Source: Cordia subcordata
Taxonomy: Eukaryota; Streptophyta; Magnoliopsida; Boraginales; Cordiaceae
Direction of reading: 5' to 3'
Assembly (NCBI GenBank): GCA_028554755.1
Contig: JAPTOF010000003.1
Location: forward strand, 30,398,001-30,462,000
Length of the DNA: 64,000 nucleotides
The notes beneath the pieces are model-generated. The model searched no databases. It had not been told where the DNA came from and saw only the letters and a program-made list of their open reading frames with translations. Positions 1-12,500 of this stretch are shown in pieces (position 1 is the first letter of the stretch; each line of letters opens with the position of its first letter). A program made the translations under genes and the position numbers.

Positions 1-136
1 TTACCTTTTCATTAGTAAACGATATCCAAAATTGAATAAAATTATAGGTGCAAGTACAGATGCTCCACCTAGCAATTTGAGTAGTAGAATTAACAAGATA
101 AGAAAAAACAAAAAGATGGGGCTAGCTGCTGGAATA

Positions 137-160
137 ATAATATATATATATATATATATT
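137..160. repeat. (TA)n microsatellite
   Basis: A TA run of about 24 bases near the left edge of the window. Confidence 0.9.
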
Positions 161-2992
161 AAAATATTCTACCAGTTTATATGGCAGGTTTTGGTGATAT
201 TCTTGAACACTTTAGTTGTCATTCCATGTGGAATTTCTGTTTGTTTGATGTGGGGTTAGGTATAGCCATTGGCCCTCCATTAACTAAACCTCCATAGCTA
301 TTATATTCAAATAAATTCTTTTATTTAATTATTAATATTCAGAAAGAAACATTAGAATAAAGCCGGGAATCACGTGTAGGGGAGGATGTGATTAGATGAA
401 CATAAAAGCAAATGCAAAATTGTGGAATAAATTGCCTGCTAGCTAGTGTCCGAATCCATTACCATTTATAGGCAATTTGTTATGACTAACGAGCGACAGT
501 CTTGACCTAGGGAAAAACTATAATTGAGTCGTATCGATCGTGGATTCAAGTCTGTATTTAAGGAGTGCACTTATTAGAAGGCTTTTTTTTTACTACTTTT
601 GACTTAACAAAATTAGTCTCAAGTTCATTGTGATTTTGGGATACTGTAGCTCCAAAAAAAAAAAATACATATACATGTGTGTGTATTTTTTGAAGTATTT
701 TAGATTGGAAAAGTAAATTTTCAACTCGTTCATCTCCATTACCTCTTTGTAATTTGAAAATGTGGAATGCAAATATATCTTTTTCTTTCTTTTTGAGCAA
801 CTCCTTTAATAGAGATTGAATGACTTAAACCTGGTCAAAGTCTACTGGAGGCGGTGTTATTGTTGTCTGCTAATGCTTGACTCTTCTATGTGAATATTCT
901 TCCTTCGTATTGCCCACGGCTCTCACTTTCCGAGTCAAAAATAGTCCACTAGAGGTGTGACTCGGAAAACTGCTCCACTTGCCATATCTGATTGAACAAT
1001 TATTGGTTGCGATTTGATCATCCACTGCTTGTAATTGAGCAGTTGTCTCATTTTCCCCATGATAATTGTCTCATCTTGTGGTCAATAACAAAATGTTGTG
1101 AGCTTCTACAATGAATAGTGCGTTCTGCCTTTTGGCCACAAGCCAAGCCCAAGAAGTACCAACGCCACCAAGTCAGAAGAGACATGTCTGAATGTCCATC
1201 ACGTTAGAGCAAGTTGAATAAACATGATACATGCATCCTATAGTCGTATTATCTTATCTTTTGATTAAATTCATTCAAAAATTATGAATCTATATATTTC
1301 AACAATGAGTTCTAGACTTGGTTCAAATTAAATAAAAGTAAGATAATATTTATAATTGATTTCGTCAAGAATTAGTTAGTTCAATGGAGCTCTGACTGAC
1401 GGATGAACATGACTTTATTGATTGAGTGACACTCCTACAAATCTGACAAAGTTAAATGATGGCTAGGGTACCGGTGTTAGCCCTTCTCATGGTTAACTTA
1501 ATGCATGGTTTTCTTTGATGGGAAGATAGTGTAAATAAAGAGAATATTTCTAAAGTATATTGCTAAAAAAGGAATGTGTTTCTCATAAATAGTGTCGCCA
1601 AGGAGTTGTCCTGTAATATTTTGATGACGTCTTTAAAAGAAAACTGTTGGAGACACGAGGTCAGGTCTGCTGGTGTTTTATCTCCGATCAGTAAGTATAA
1701 GATGTAAATTGAATTTAAGACTTCCGATCATGAAAAACTGTTTCTTAACATATTTTCAATATGCGACGTGCTAAATAAAAAATGAAAAAAGAAAATGTGT
1801 TTTGCATTTTATGTATACTGAGAAAAACACATACGTCGGACAACAGTGGTCTATAGCTGCAAATTTTGCATCAAGCAACGTTGCATTATAATATGCAAAA
1901 ACAAAGAATAAGTCAAGAATTATGCAAATCAGAAGATTCGCAGTGCCATTAAATAGTCTTGTCCACAATTTGCATTTCACCGAGGGGTGACATTTATGAC
2001 TCGCAAGAAGATTGGGACAGCCTTGCTAAAACTATTCAAATTTCGTAATGTGAGGTCGCTTTCATATTTTTTCCCTTTGTGGGTGAAGATGTAGAAGCTA
2101 TTTATATTTTCTACTAAACTCGGAGGCTTTTATGTTTTCCCAACTATCAAGTTTAATGTTGTATCGAAAAGCCCTTGCTCAAGAGTTCAATCAATTTTGG
2201 TCCCAAAAAGAGAAAAAAAGAAAAGAAAAGATTTCAATTAACTCTGTGGCCGATCAGACTTGGATAGTTATTCATCTTCCAATATATCGAAATAGCAATA
2301 TTACGGAATGAATTATTCTTTATTCTTTGAAGAGTAGAGGTTATAAGTTCCCATTAATCCCAAAAAGATACTCCAAGTTACCCTCACTTAATTCGACTAA
2401 ATGTTCACTGGTAACAATTGTAGTGCTCTTTATTATTCTTTGGTCCAACACTATTGCTGTATAGTTATGTAAACAAGTGAATTATTTAATACCTTCCAGG
2501 AACTTTTCACTATCGAAATGAAAGGAGGAACTAAATATGCAAGTTAATTTTTACAAGTAGGCGAGGCGCCAATTATGTTTTCCAAACTTGAAAAAGTAAA
2601 GCAAGATATTAAGATCTACTTCTCTTTGACTGTTTAGGTTTATTAGTAGATCTTTTAAAAGAAATTTAATTCTATTGAACAGAAAATGGTTTTGTTGAAT
2701 TGATTAATTCAGCAAAAGCAACCGTGAAGTCACCATTATATCTTTGATTAATATATTTCAACTCGTTAAAAACTACAAGAAGAATGGATTCTTTGTACAA
2801 GTAATTGATACCCTTATTATACTTTCACATTTGAGGTTTTCTTTCCCCTTTTCCTTAATCGAAGTACCTTTTACTTTTCCAATCCATGGGGACGATCAGT
2901 AGAAATTCTGATAAAAAAAAAAAAACAAAAGAAAAGAAAATTAGTACAAATTGATTAACCTCTCTCTCTCTCTCCCCCCCTTCTGCCCCATG

Positions 2993-3001
2993 TATATATA
3001 G
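2993..3001 (+). promoter_or_regulatory. Probable TATA box of the CaMRLK-like gene
   Basis: TATATATAG follows a CT-rich tract and lies about 195 bases before the chosen start codon. That leaves room for a leader of roughly 160 bases containing the C-run and the short uORF. The assignment is by position and motif only. Confidence 0.5.
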
Positions 3002-3147
3002 CTCTCTCCATTTGGCCTCATTCTTTCTCTCCATATTTTTGAGTACTTCATAAACCAAAGGAGTTTTAAGGAGGTCCCCCCCCCCCAACCTAATCTCCAA
3101 CGACCACCTTGTGGAAATCTGTGTGTTTTGGCGATTGCAGTCGAGTG

Positions 3148-3177
3148 ATGGAAAGCAGAGCAAGTGGAAAAGATTAA
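3148..3177 (+). promoter_or_regulatory. Short upstream ORF in the CaMRLK-like leader
   Basis: An ATG at 3148 opens a 9-codon reading frame (MESRASGKD) that ends in TAA at 3175-3177, 17 bases before the main ATG at 3195. It is in a different frame from the receptor. If the transcript starts near the TATA box at 2993, ribosomes meet this ATG first, so it could dampen translation of the receptor. No conservation test was possible. Confidence 0.45.
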
Positions 3178-3194
3178 GATTCTCAACCCACAAG

Positions 3195-5978
3195 ATGAAG
3201 ATCATCATCTTCTTCAAGTTCATGCTTATTCTCATCTCACTTTCTGCCTCAGCAGAATCTGCATGCAACAGCACCGACCTAGCACTTCTCTCCAAAGCCT
3301 TCGGCTCCGTCTCAGGCTTCAACATCTCTTGGTTCAACTTCTCTAAACCATCAAACTGTACACACCCTTCTATTAAAGAGGTAAAGCTCCCATCGAAAAA
3401 CCTCTCAGGCAGCATCTCATGGAGTTTCCTAAGAAAAATGTCTCGGCTTCACACGATTGATCTCTCTAACAACTCCTTGAAAGGCCCTGTTCCGAGCTTC
3501 TTTTTGTCCATGCCAAGACTGGTTTATGTCAACCTTTCCAAGAACAAGCTTGGAGGCACGATTGCGTTTCCAAATGCAGAGATGGCTTTGGCTCCAGCTT
3601 CATCAATTCAGGTGCTGAATCTTTCTTCAAACAGGTTCACCAACTTGGTTTATTTTTCTAATCTTCCTAATCTCACTGTTCTTGACCTTTCGCGTAATGG
3701 TCTCAAGGGATTACTGCCTTTTTGGTTCACCAACCTGACCAAGCTTCAACATTTAGATATTTCGAGCAATAAAATTTCAGGCGATCCAAGATCCATTTTG
3801 AGTATCGAGTCTTTGGATTATTTAGATATTTCCAACAACCAATTAAATGGTACCTTGCCCTCTGAATTTCCTCCACATCTGAAGTTTTTGAATGCTTCTT
3901 TCAATAACTTCACAGGCTCATACTCGGAACAGTTGAAAAGATTTGGTGAGTCTGCCTTTATTCATGCTGGAAAATTCAGCTCTCCAGCCTCGTCTAATCA
4001 TTCTACTCCAGTGATGCATCACAAACCTCGTTCAACCACCCCACATCATCATCAGTTGCCACTCAAACACAAACCCGTGAAAGAAAATATCAAGAAAAAG
4101 AAACACAAGTCCAAAAGCAAGACTCTGATCATAGCCATATCAGTTTCATCAAGCTTGTTGGTCCTGGCCATGGCTGTCGCCACATATTGCGTGTACAGGA
4201 GAAGAAAATTGGCTAGACAAAACAAATGGGCAATCTCAAAACCAATTCAAATACCGTTCAGGATGGAAAAATCAGGGCCATTTTCCTTCGAAACCGAGTC
4301 AGGAACATCATGGGTGGCCGATATCAAAGAACCATCTTCAGCACCAGTGGTGATGTTCGAAAAGCCATTGTTGAATCTAACATTCAAGGATCTTATTGCT
4401 GCAACGTCGCACTTTGGAAAAGAGTCCTTACTAGCAGAGGGAAGGTGTGGGCCCGTCTACACAGCAGTGCTGCCAGGTGATGTCCACGTGGCAATCAAAG
4501 TCTTGGAGCACGCTAGAGAGTTAAGCCATGATGATGCCGTGGCCATGTTTGAGGAGTTGTCAACTCTTAAGCACCCCAACCTATTGCCTCTTTCAGGGTA
4601 CTGCATTGCAGGTGGGAAATTGTGTTTTTTCGACATCGTCTTTTATTATACTCTGCAGTACTTTTGACCTAATTCATTGAATGTATTCACGTGTTGCATA
4701 AGACTCTGAACCGTGGATTTTGCTTTGTCACATAGATCTAACAGTTGCTATGATTACTACTAGTTTTTCGTGAAAGCTTGTACTCTAGTATGCATTGAGA
4801 AAGTCAGACGTGAAAATTAAGGCCAATTGGGATTCGGATTAAATAATAATACTTAGATTAACAACCTTAGTATGTTGGTCATGTAAATTTAAAGTTTCAA
4901 TGACTTTTCATTGCATAAATGATAATTTACCATGTAAAGTTGTTGTTAAACACGGTTTTGAAAATTGATAAGTACTTTAACATGCTCTTGGCCAATTGGG
5001 TTCACATGCAGTAGATTGTTTTGTTCATTTTCTATGAGATTTTGATCCCTCGTGGTCCAGCCAAATCCGTTAATTAATCTTTCTTTTGTGTTGATTACTG
5101 TGTGTTTAGACTACTTATCTCTGTAAACACTTGCCAAAGTCATGTGAAAATGTGACCAATTGAAATGTTCATCTTCTAATTTTGCTGAAGCAGAATCTCG
5201 AATGGTCAACAATGTCAACTCATGTATTTTCTTGATAAAGTTTTTGACTTCCCTTTAACACCACCTGCAATTTACTGGAATCATATGAAAATATGTGTTT
5301 TTACCAATTGAATTTTGCTTTGTCGCAAATTTGTTGATTATATCTGTGAATTCAGGTAAAGAGAAGCTAGTGTTGTATGAGTTTATGGCCAATGGTGACC
5401 TCCATAGATGGTTACATGAGCTCCCAACTGGAAAGACTAACTTGGAGGACTGGAGCACTGACACGTGGGAGCACCAAAGTGGATCCCGGATGGCGTCACC
5501 AGAAAAAATGGAGTGGTACACGCGCCACCGCATTGCGGTGGGAATAGCTCGTGGACTCGCCTACCTCCACCACGCGGGGTCCAAACCAGTGGTGCATGAT
5601 CATTTGGTGCCGTCGAACATCCTATTGGCCGACGACTTTGAACCCCGCATAGCTGATTTTGGACTGAGTCAAGACCGAGTTGGTGGCTCTACGGAGGCGG
5701 ATGTGTACAATTTTGGTGTTATTTTGATGGAATTGTTGACGGGTCAACCCGAGTCAGATGAGATGGTGAAGTGGGTAAGAAGGCTAGTTAAGGAAGGCCT
5801 CGCAGGGAATGCACTTGACTCGAGGCTGAGACCGTGTGATGACTCAGTGAGTGGAATGGTGGAGTGCCTCCGAGTTGGGTATTTATGTACGGCGGAGACA
5901 CCTGGGAAAAGACCTACAATGAAACAGGTATTGGGTTTGCTCAAAGATATACATCCCAACGCGGCAGAGTTGCTTTGA
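3195..5978 (+). CDS. CaMRLK: LRR receptor-like pseudokinase, CaMRLK type (At5g45800-like)
   Basis: Two exons, 3195-4611 and 5356-5978, join in frame (Y-C-I-A-G-K-E-K) to give 679 residues. The protein has a signal peptide (about 1-22), an ectodomain with about six plant-type LRRs and many N-glycosylation sites, a His/Lys-rich juxtamembrane stretch, one membrane helix (about 310-332) followed by an Arg/Lys stop-transfer run, and a C-terminal kinase-like domain. The ATP-anchoring lysine is present (VAIK, K435) and so is the DFG motif (D573). The catalytic HRD, however, reads H553-D554-H555, so the proton-acceptor Asp is replaced by His, and the following Lys of the HRDLK block is Val. It should be a plasma-membrane pseudokinase that signals by binding partners. 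Arabidopsis CaMRLK has a similar layout and was reported to bind calmodulin; binding here is inferred from homology. The upstream in-frame extension lacks an ATG, so 3195 is the start. Confidence 0.9.
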
Positions 5979-8648
5979 GCTGACTCGGTTAGCTACGAGT
6001 CAACCCATTATCTGAAATGTTTTTCTTTTTGTTCTGCCACACAAGAAATTCAGCTGGTAAAATCTTATCATTAATTAATAAACTTTGGATGTGAAATACG
6101 TTCGTTATATTGAGAACCTCGAGTAATTTAAGGGCACTCATCTAAGACAGCAATCGACATCGAACCTGAGTCGTAACCAATATTTGATCTCAGCTCTTAC
6201 AATTAGTACATCCTGACACACTGTAATTTGAAATGTTTCATTGTGTTAGATGTGCTTTTGCATCTTTTTTCCTTTTTATTTTTGACGTGTACTTGTACAG
6301 ACAACAAAAAATTATTAATGTAGACAACATTTGGTGGATGGAGGCGAGGTAAAGGGTATGGTGGTGGAGTAGCTTTAATGCGGGGGTTGGATCAGAGAAG
6401 AGGGGGCAGAGAATCTCACTCATTGCTTGTCTCTTCTAGTGGGTCGGTTTATCATCATCAATTCCCTTATTTTCTTGTTTAACTGGCTTTATTTTTTCTT
6501 TTTGTTTGTTTGTTCTTTTCTCTTTTAAATAATTGTGGCTTTATTCCCTTCGTTTCTTTAATACTATTACCCAAAAAAGGGTAAAGGACGTAGAGCTCAA
6601 ACAAAAGTGTACGAGACCTTGGCGGCGATGGGGCTAATATTCCTTTGGAGTTGATTTAAACCGTTGTCAAAAAGACTGTCACGTTATTCTTAGTGGTAGA
6701 ACGGGTGATATTTTAAAGTATATTTACAAAGAAAATTAACAGATTTGCTGATTAAGTTGTCAATTGTAGCTCGAGTTTTCCATTAGTTGATCCGTTGTCG
6801 ATGAGATTTCCTTGATTATTACTTTTGTTGAAGGAGAATAGGAGGGATGCAATGACACCTAGAACAATTAACGTGTAGTTGGCTTTAAGTCTTTTTTTCA
6901 CGAATCACGAAATAGAAAGAAAAGAATAATCAAGAGGTCTCAGTCAATATACCAACGCTGCGACCTGCATTTGGGACCAATTAGCTTGCATCTTGATGGA
7001 TTGCAGTACATTTCAGCTACAACATTCCATGCATGTGGTTAGCTAATGCCTAATAACAGTCAATATTCTACGCCATAAACCAACAAGAAGAGTAGCTAAC
7101 GGAAACGCGTCGAGTTTGGAGAAGGTTGTATTCACTTACAAAGATGTTAATTCAACCAGGCAATTATTTTGTAGATACGGTAACGACTTCACAACTTACA
7201 TCAAGGGCTCTTCATGAGTACTTAATTTTTAGTGCATTTCACTTTTTTCTTTATCCATTATTTCATCTTTTTAATACAGATTCGCCCAAAATAAAATCAA
7301 CTACAGATCCAATGACTTGAATAACAATATTTTACCCATTTCATCTTTTAATACAGATTCTAGGCAACACTTTTGTTGGGATAATGATTGAAGACGAAAA
7401 AGTGTAAATCAGCTCAAAGGTTTAGCCTAATCTGTGATATGGTTGCTCTTAAGGGTTCGTATCTTTTTCCCTTTTTCACTTTTTTTCCTTTGATATTATT
7501 CCATTTTCAAAACTTTTGCTTAACCCGCTAGCTTCCCCTGTCTGTTAAAAACTCCCCCCAAGCCGAGTGCCTCTTCAACTTTTAACACATCAGTTGTCTT
7601 CGTAATCGCAGAAAAAAGAAAAAGCAAGGAAAATTTGAAAAGCAACCGATATACATGGAGTTGGGATTAGAGGAAGTTCAAGAAGTTGAGATTATCTTTT
7701 CGAGGAGTAAAGTCCTGAGTTTAAATTCGAATTGAGTTAGGGATGAGGAAATTTAAAAAAAAAAATGATATACATGGAGTTCTTTCAAATGAGTCACGTA
7801 ACTATGAAAATTAAGCAAAACAAGTAATGAAGGATAGATGAAGAAGCGTAACGTGATATGTTGAGAAACATACAAGATGTCACCATCAACTCAGATTGGA
7901 CGATCTTTGTTTTCTGCCTTGCAATCAAACACGAAAAGCTTGAGCAGTCTACTTAAAAGCAAATTCAACAAGCCTCTATTCTCCAGTTGAAAGCAAAACG
8001 TAACTTGGAATGGTCCACTATATATACATATTTAAATATATATCAGAACTACTAAACAAAGTAGAAATTGGTCCACCATGTTCGTGCAGTGTAAGTGAGG
8101 AATACTATGGAAAGGAGATAGCGATGTTGATAAAGTGATAGATGTATTCAAGACGTAAAAATTGTTGTTGATTTTAACCTTGTCAATTAGTTATAATGCA
8201 TTATGTATCATCACATCACTTTGCATGGATTGCATGTGTAATATGTTATAGTCATACGTCTAGACGACAGAAGGCAATTGCTTTCACTCTTTCATAATTA
8301 TTCAACATTGCTCGCCACTAAGATTTATGGTGGACCAGATGGAGATGCTTCAGTCGCATCTAGTGTAACACGAAATAATTTTTTATTTTTTGTATTTCTT
8401 TTTCTTGTAAGAGACCGTCATATAATACCAAATTAGTTGGTGATCATTTTCGATCAGAGATGAAACTCCTCTTGCATCATCTCCAGACATATTCTTAATT
8501 AAATCTAGGGGTCTTCTAGAATCTTGTGCATGTTTTGATCCGCTCACCTTGAACATTGCAATTATCGTCCAACACACATACTCCAGCCACAGAAAAACTA
8601 ATGAACGAGTTGCAAGTGTTTGATGAATCTGGAGTCTTGTGTGACTTG

Positions 8649-8770
8649 GAGGGTGTTTGGCTTTGCTTATTTTAGGTATTTATAAGTATTGATAAAAAAA
8701 ACTAACTTTTTACATATTTTTTACTATTCAGGTGTTTATAAGTATCAAATAAGTAAAGCCAAACATCCTC
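8649..8770. mobile_element. MITE, Harbinger/Tourist-like, copy 1
   Basis: A 122-bp element with inverted ends: GAGGGTGTTTGGCTTTGCTT on the left and the near-complement GTAAAGCCAAACATCCTC on the right. It is flanked by TTG (8646-8648) and TTG (8771-8773), a 3-bp target duplication of the kind made by PIF/Harbinger transposases. The inside has no coding capacity and repeats the motif TATTTATAAGTAT. Other copies lie at 15478, 42827, 52290 and 59809. Confidence 0.8.
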
Positions 8771-9011
8771 TTGGATGATAAAGAGATCGCTCTTCTCCTG
8801 AATGGGGCTTTCTTTGCCGGTTTGTCTGGAGATTGCTGGTAGGATTTATTTGCTCTGTTTAACCTCTTTGGGCTTGTTTTTGTTGGGTACATTTTGGGGC
8901 CCTTGTTGTTTTCTCTTGTTCGCTATCTTTGGGCCTTTTCTCCCTTGGCATCTTTTGAGCCCAAATGTATTCCTATTTTTTTAATGAAATTTCCCCTATG
9001 AGCAGAAAAAG

Positions 9012-9014
<3 letters not shown>

Positions 9015-9046
<32 letters not shown>
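9015..9046. repeat. (AT)n microsatellite
   Basis: A pure AT dinucleotide run of about 32 bases, likely length-polymorphic. Confidence 0.95.
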
Positions 9047-9051
<5 letters not shown>

Positions 9052-9179
9052 GTCTTGTTTCGTACTAGAAAGTTGATTGGCTTGGGATCCAATTTTGCAT
9101 TGGGCGTTTTGGCTATGATTTTAGTGGCAGCCAGTCCAAACTTTTTGTGCCCAAAACCCAGTTCTAGTTTTGTGAGTTT

Positions 9180-9193
9180 TGGGCTTTAGCCCA
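9180..9193. promoter_or_regulatory. Site II palindrome (TGGGCT...AGCCCA)
   Basis: TGGGCTTTAGCCCA is a perfect palindrome containing two site II elements (TGGGCY) in opposite orientation, 320 bases before the HCNGP-like ATG. Site II elements are TCP-factor targets common in promoters of growth-related housekeeping genes in plants, often paired with a telo-box as here. Confidence 0.55.
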
Positions 9194-9476
9194 TGTCTTC
9201 TAATGCTTCTGCAATCGCGTTGGTGATTTGTTAATAGCTTCTAGGGGCGGCTCGACGACTCATTGGCAGTCCGACCCCGACCAGGAAATAACAATCCTTT
9301 ACCATTCAATATTCTAACAACAACAGCAAAACCCTCGCTCTCTAGATTTGAAATTATTTCCTCAATAATTAGAAAACCTATTTAAATTCCAAATACTAGT
9401 CTCTCTACATAATTTTTTTCACGCTAATTCCGCTAAAGTTCCAATTTTGTTTGAATTTTTTTTTTTTTAAAGTAAT

Positions 9477-9484
9477 AAACCCTA
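9477..9484 (+). promoter_or_regulatory. Telo-box AAACCCTA
   Basis: AAACCCTA lies 31 bases before the HCNGP-like start codon, probably in the leader or just at the transcription start. Telo-boxes combined with site II elements mark many plant genes for translation and RNA processing. Confidence 0.5.
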
Positions 9485-9514
9485 TTTAGCTCTTCAATCT
9501 TCAATTCGTCATTC

Positions 9515-12500
9515 ATGGCGTCTCACAAGAAACAATCGGAAGGCATCGCATTGCTGTCCATCTATGGCGACGACGAAGACGATGAGATGGAAGACGTTGA
9601 GGAACAACCGCAACCACAAGCAGAAGAAGAGCAGCAGCAAAGCTTAACGCCAGCCGAGAACGACGCCGTTTCGGCTACTGAGTATTACAATAACTATAAA
9701 AATACGAGTGCTAATAACGAAGATGATGTTAGTAGACTTGGGGATGATACTAAGCCATCGGCGTCAGCAGGAGAGCATTTACAGCAGCAGCAGCAGGAGC
9801 AAGTCGAAAGTGACAATTTTGCCCCTAAGGCTTTGAATTATGAGCCTTCGCCGCAACAGCAGCAGCAGCAGCAGGAGATCGTTTCAGAGGAATCAAATCG
9901 GAGTAGAAAGGGGGCAAGGCTTGCCATTGTGGATTATGCGCATGATGAGATGGCAATGTCGCCTGAGCCGGAGGTATATATATAGTAAATGCATATCTAC
10001 GTATGTGTGTGTATATATATGATCAGTGATGGAAAGTTTTCAATGTTTGGTCTGACTAATTTTAATCTAATTTTTTTTAAAAAATTAATTGCTGTGAAAA
10101 TTTGATGATAGTTATTGTTTATTTAAATGTTTCTATTAGGAAGGAGAGATAATGGCGACAGGTCGTGTAACTTATGGAGAGGAGCTTCAAACAGCTAGTG
10201 GTATGTTTGGCTATTCATGAAAGCTCGTGTATTGTTTGTTATATTATGTTTTGCTTTGTTTATACATATGTTGAACGTCTGAGCACAAATCTACTTGTGA
10301 GTATAAATCTACTTGCTTGCATGGACGTCAAAATTTCGTGAGTAGAGAAAAGATGGGCAATAAGTGCATTTAGGTATGGATAAGGCACTGCATTTTATGA
10401 TTTGCTCCAATTCATCGAAATAAACTAGAATCTCCCAACATTGCCATGTGGCTTCTATAACCTTCGTGATAATTGTAGAATGGAGCTACATTGATTTTGG
10501 TGTGGCTAATTTTAGAATGGAACCCTTGGGAATCCATTACCTCTTAGACCAATAAATATGATGATACCATTGCAAGGGGATTCTAGAATTTTTAACTGAT
10601 AATTGTCCTGTACTGAATTTCCTTTCCTTTTTTTCTGTAAAACATTTCATTATCAATCCACCTATTGGTTTGGGGATTGTATAGATATTGCTTATGTATG
10701 TGCATAGATTTGACTTTAGACATAGTAAATGGCACTGACAGAGGAATTTTTAGAGTCCTTTATAATGTTGACTATGAGAAGAAGCTAACGAGTAAATTAT
10801 TTTCAGGCAAAACATTTCTGCACACTTGGTCATCCTCTCATGTTGTCTGCCTTTCCAGGTGATTTTCAAGAAAGAACATCCTCTGGAACAATTCAGGGTC
10901 CATCACCGAATACTCAAGCAACACCTCCTCAATCATCTGGGCTGAATGATTTGCCGGAGTCTGATGTGGTGAACCATACCATAAACGAATCAAAAGTTGT
11001 AGAGGTTGAGGAAGGAGTTATGGTTACTTTAGAAGAGACAAAAGATCTTAGCCCACTGGACAAGTTTCTACCTCCACCACCTACGGAGAAGTGCTCAGAA
11101 GGACTACAAGTATGTATGTCTTAGAATATTTTTTGTAAGGTTTGAATCTTCAAGTGCTTATCTCTAAAAATTGCAACTGTGTATAGAAAATAAGGTGTTT
11201 GTGTGAGTTTTGGTGGAATAAAGAAATCAATTGTGGTTACTATATCTTCATGGCTGTTCAAAGAAACGATAAAATGGTTTCAACACACTATTAGTTGTCT
11301 AAAACTGGTTTTAAAGTACATAATAGTGAATTCAGATAATGTGCAGATTTATTCTAGTTTCTCCCTAGTCTATGAGTCATTTCCTTTTTCAGTATTTGGA
11401 ATGTGGTATAATGTCCTTTCCTTGCAAGTGCAAATACAGTGGATATGCAGTTGCAACTGTTTCATCGCCCCTGGGAACGTTTGGTTTTCATAGTCACCTT
11501 TGATCTGATAATTGCCCTTTTACTGTATGATGTATCGTTAAGTGGAGATTACACAAGTGGTGAAGTGTAATTCAGAATCCACCAATGCTTGAGAGTAGCA
11601 CTATTTATGCTTTTACACAAAAGTTTAGCTTTTGTGTTTAGGTTATCTCCCTGTACGCTTGAAGCATTACTTGGAGAGACTTCATCTCAGCAATACTTAT
11701 AAGGTTTCAGAAAAGCAAAAAGAAACTGATATTCAAGACATGTCAGAGGGAATTTTGTTGGTAGATTTTTCCTTTGAGTTAGCTTTGCCTTTAATATCAT
11801 GCTAATTATGCCATATTCATGTATCGAACTGAACTGTGGGTATGTTATATATGCGAACGAGATTCCGTGATTCCTTTGTGGTGTTTAAATAGTTCTGCAA
11901 TTTTTTGTTTTCCTTTTATATCCATAATTTCTCTGCTGGGTAGACAAATGGTTGTCTGCATCTAAGTATATTTGCTGATGGTAGTATTCTAGGTCCATAT
12001 GATAACCTGTACTATGGTCTCATCATGATGTGCAAGAATCGACATGCTACCAGCATTGCTGGTGAGCTGTTGGAGCAATTTGGTTTGACAACTTAAATGT
12101 AAACAAACTCAATTTATCTGCCTTGTATATAAAGTTGCATTTCCTAGACCTTTGCAGAAGCTTTATGGAGACAACCTCTAGATCATATGATGCGCAGAAA
12201 AATTTGGATTTTTTTGAACTGGCTTTGATCTTACTAAAAGCAGGCCGATTTTTAGTGCTTTCTGTTTGGGTGAAAACTAGTTCCGAGGAAGCAGGGAGGT
12301 ATAGCGGAGTATGAATACTTATACAATACTTCATTACCTGCTCCTCCAATCTAGTAGCTTAAGGGCCACGCCTGTTCAGTAAGAAAAAATATTATGCTGC
12401 CTTCACCTCCAGAAAGCAGAAACGGACATGTTTTGCAGCTTTGATGTCATTACTCCTTTTTCTTCCCTTCCCTTTATAGTATCAAGGTGGTCTTGACATT

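Larger units (their letters stand above)
1..3147. other. Intergenic region upstream of the CaMRLK-like gene
   Basis: No open reading frame here shows a recognisable domain, and stop codons are dense in all frames. It contains a (TA)n microsatellite at about 137-160, an A-run at about 653-666, a CT-tract at about 2959-2976 and a C-run at 3076-3086. The last 200 bases hold the probable core promoter and 5' leader of the gene that starts at 3195. I see nothing else. Confidence 0.7.
5979..9514. other. Intergenic region with one MITE and a microsatellite
   Basis: About 3.5 kb without a supported gene. The first 100-200 bases are probably 3' UTR of the receptor gene. The region holds a Harbinger-like MITE (8649-8770), an (AT)n run (9015-9046), and near its end the promoter motifs of the HCNGP-like gene. 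Short ORFs here have no recognisable domain. Confidence 0.7.

Noticed and set aside
3111..3194. Longer N-terminus for the CaMRLK-like protein
   Set aside because: The extension begins with GTG, not ATG, and would bury the signal peptide.
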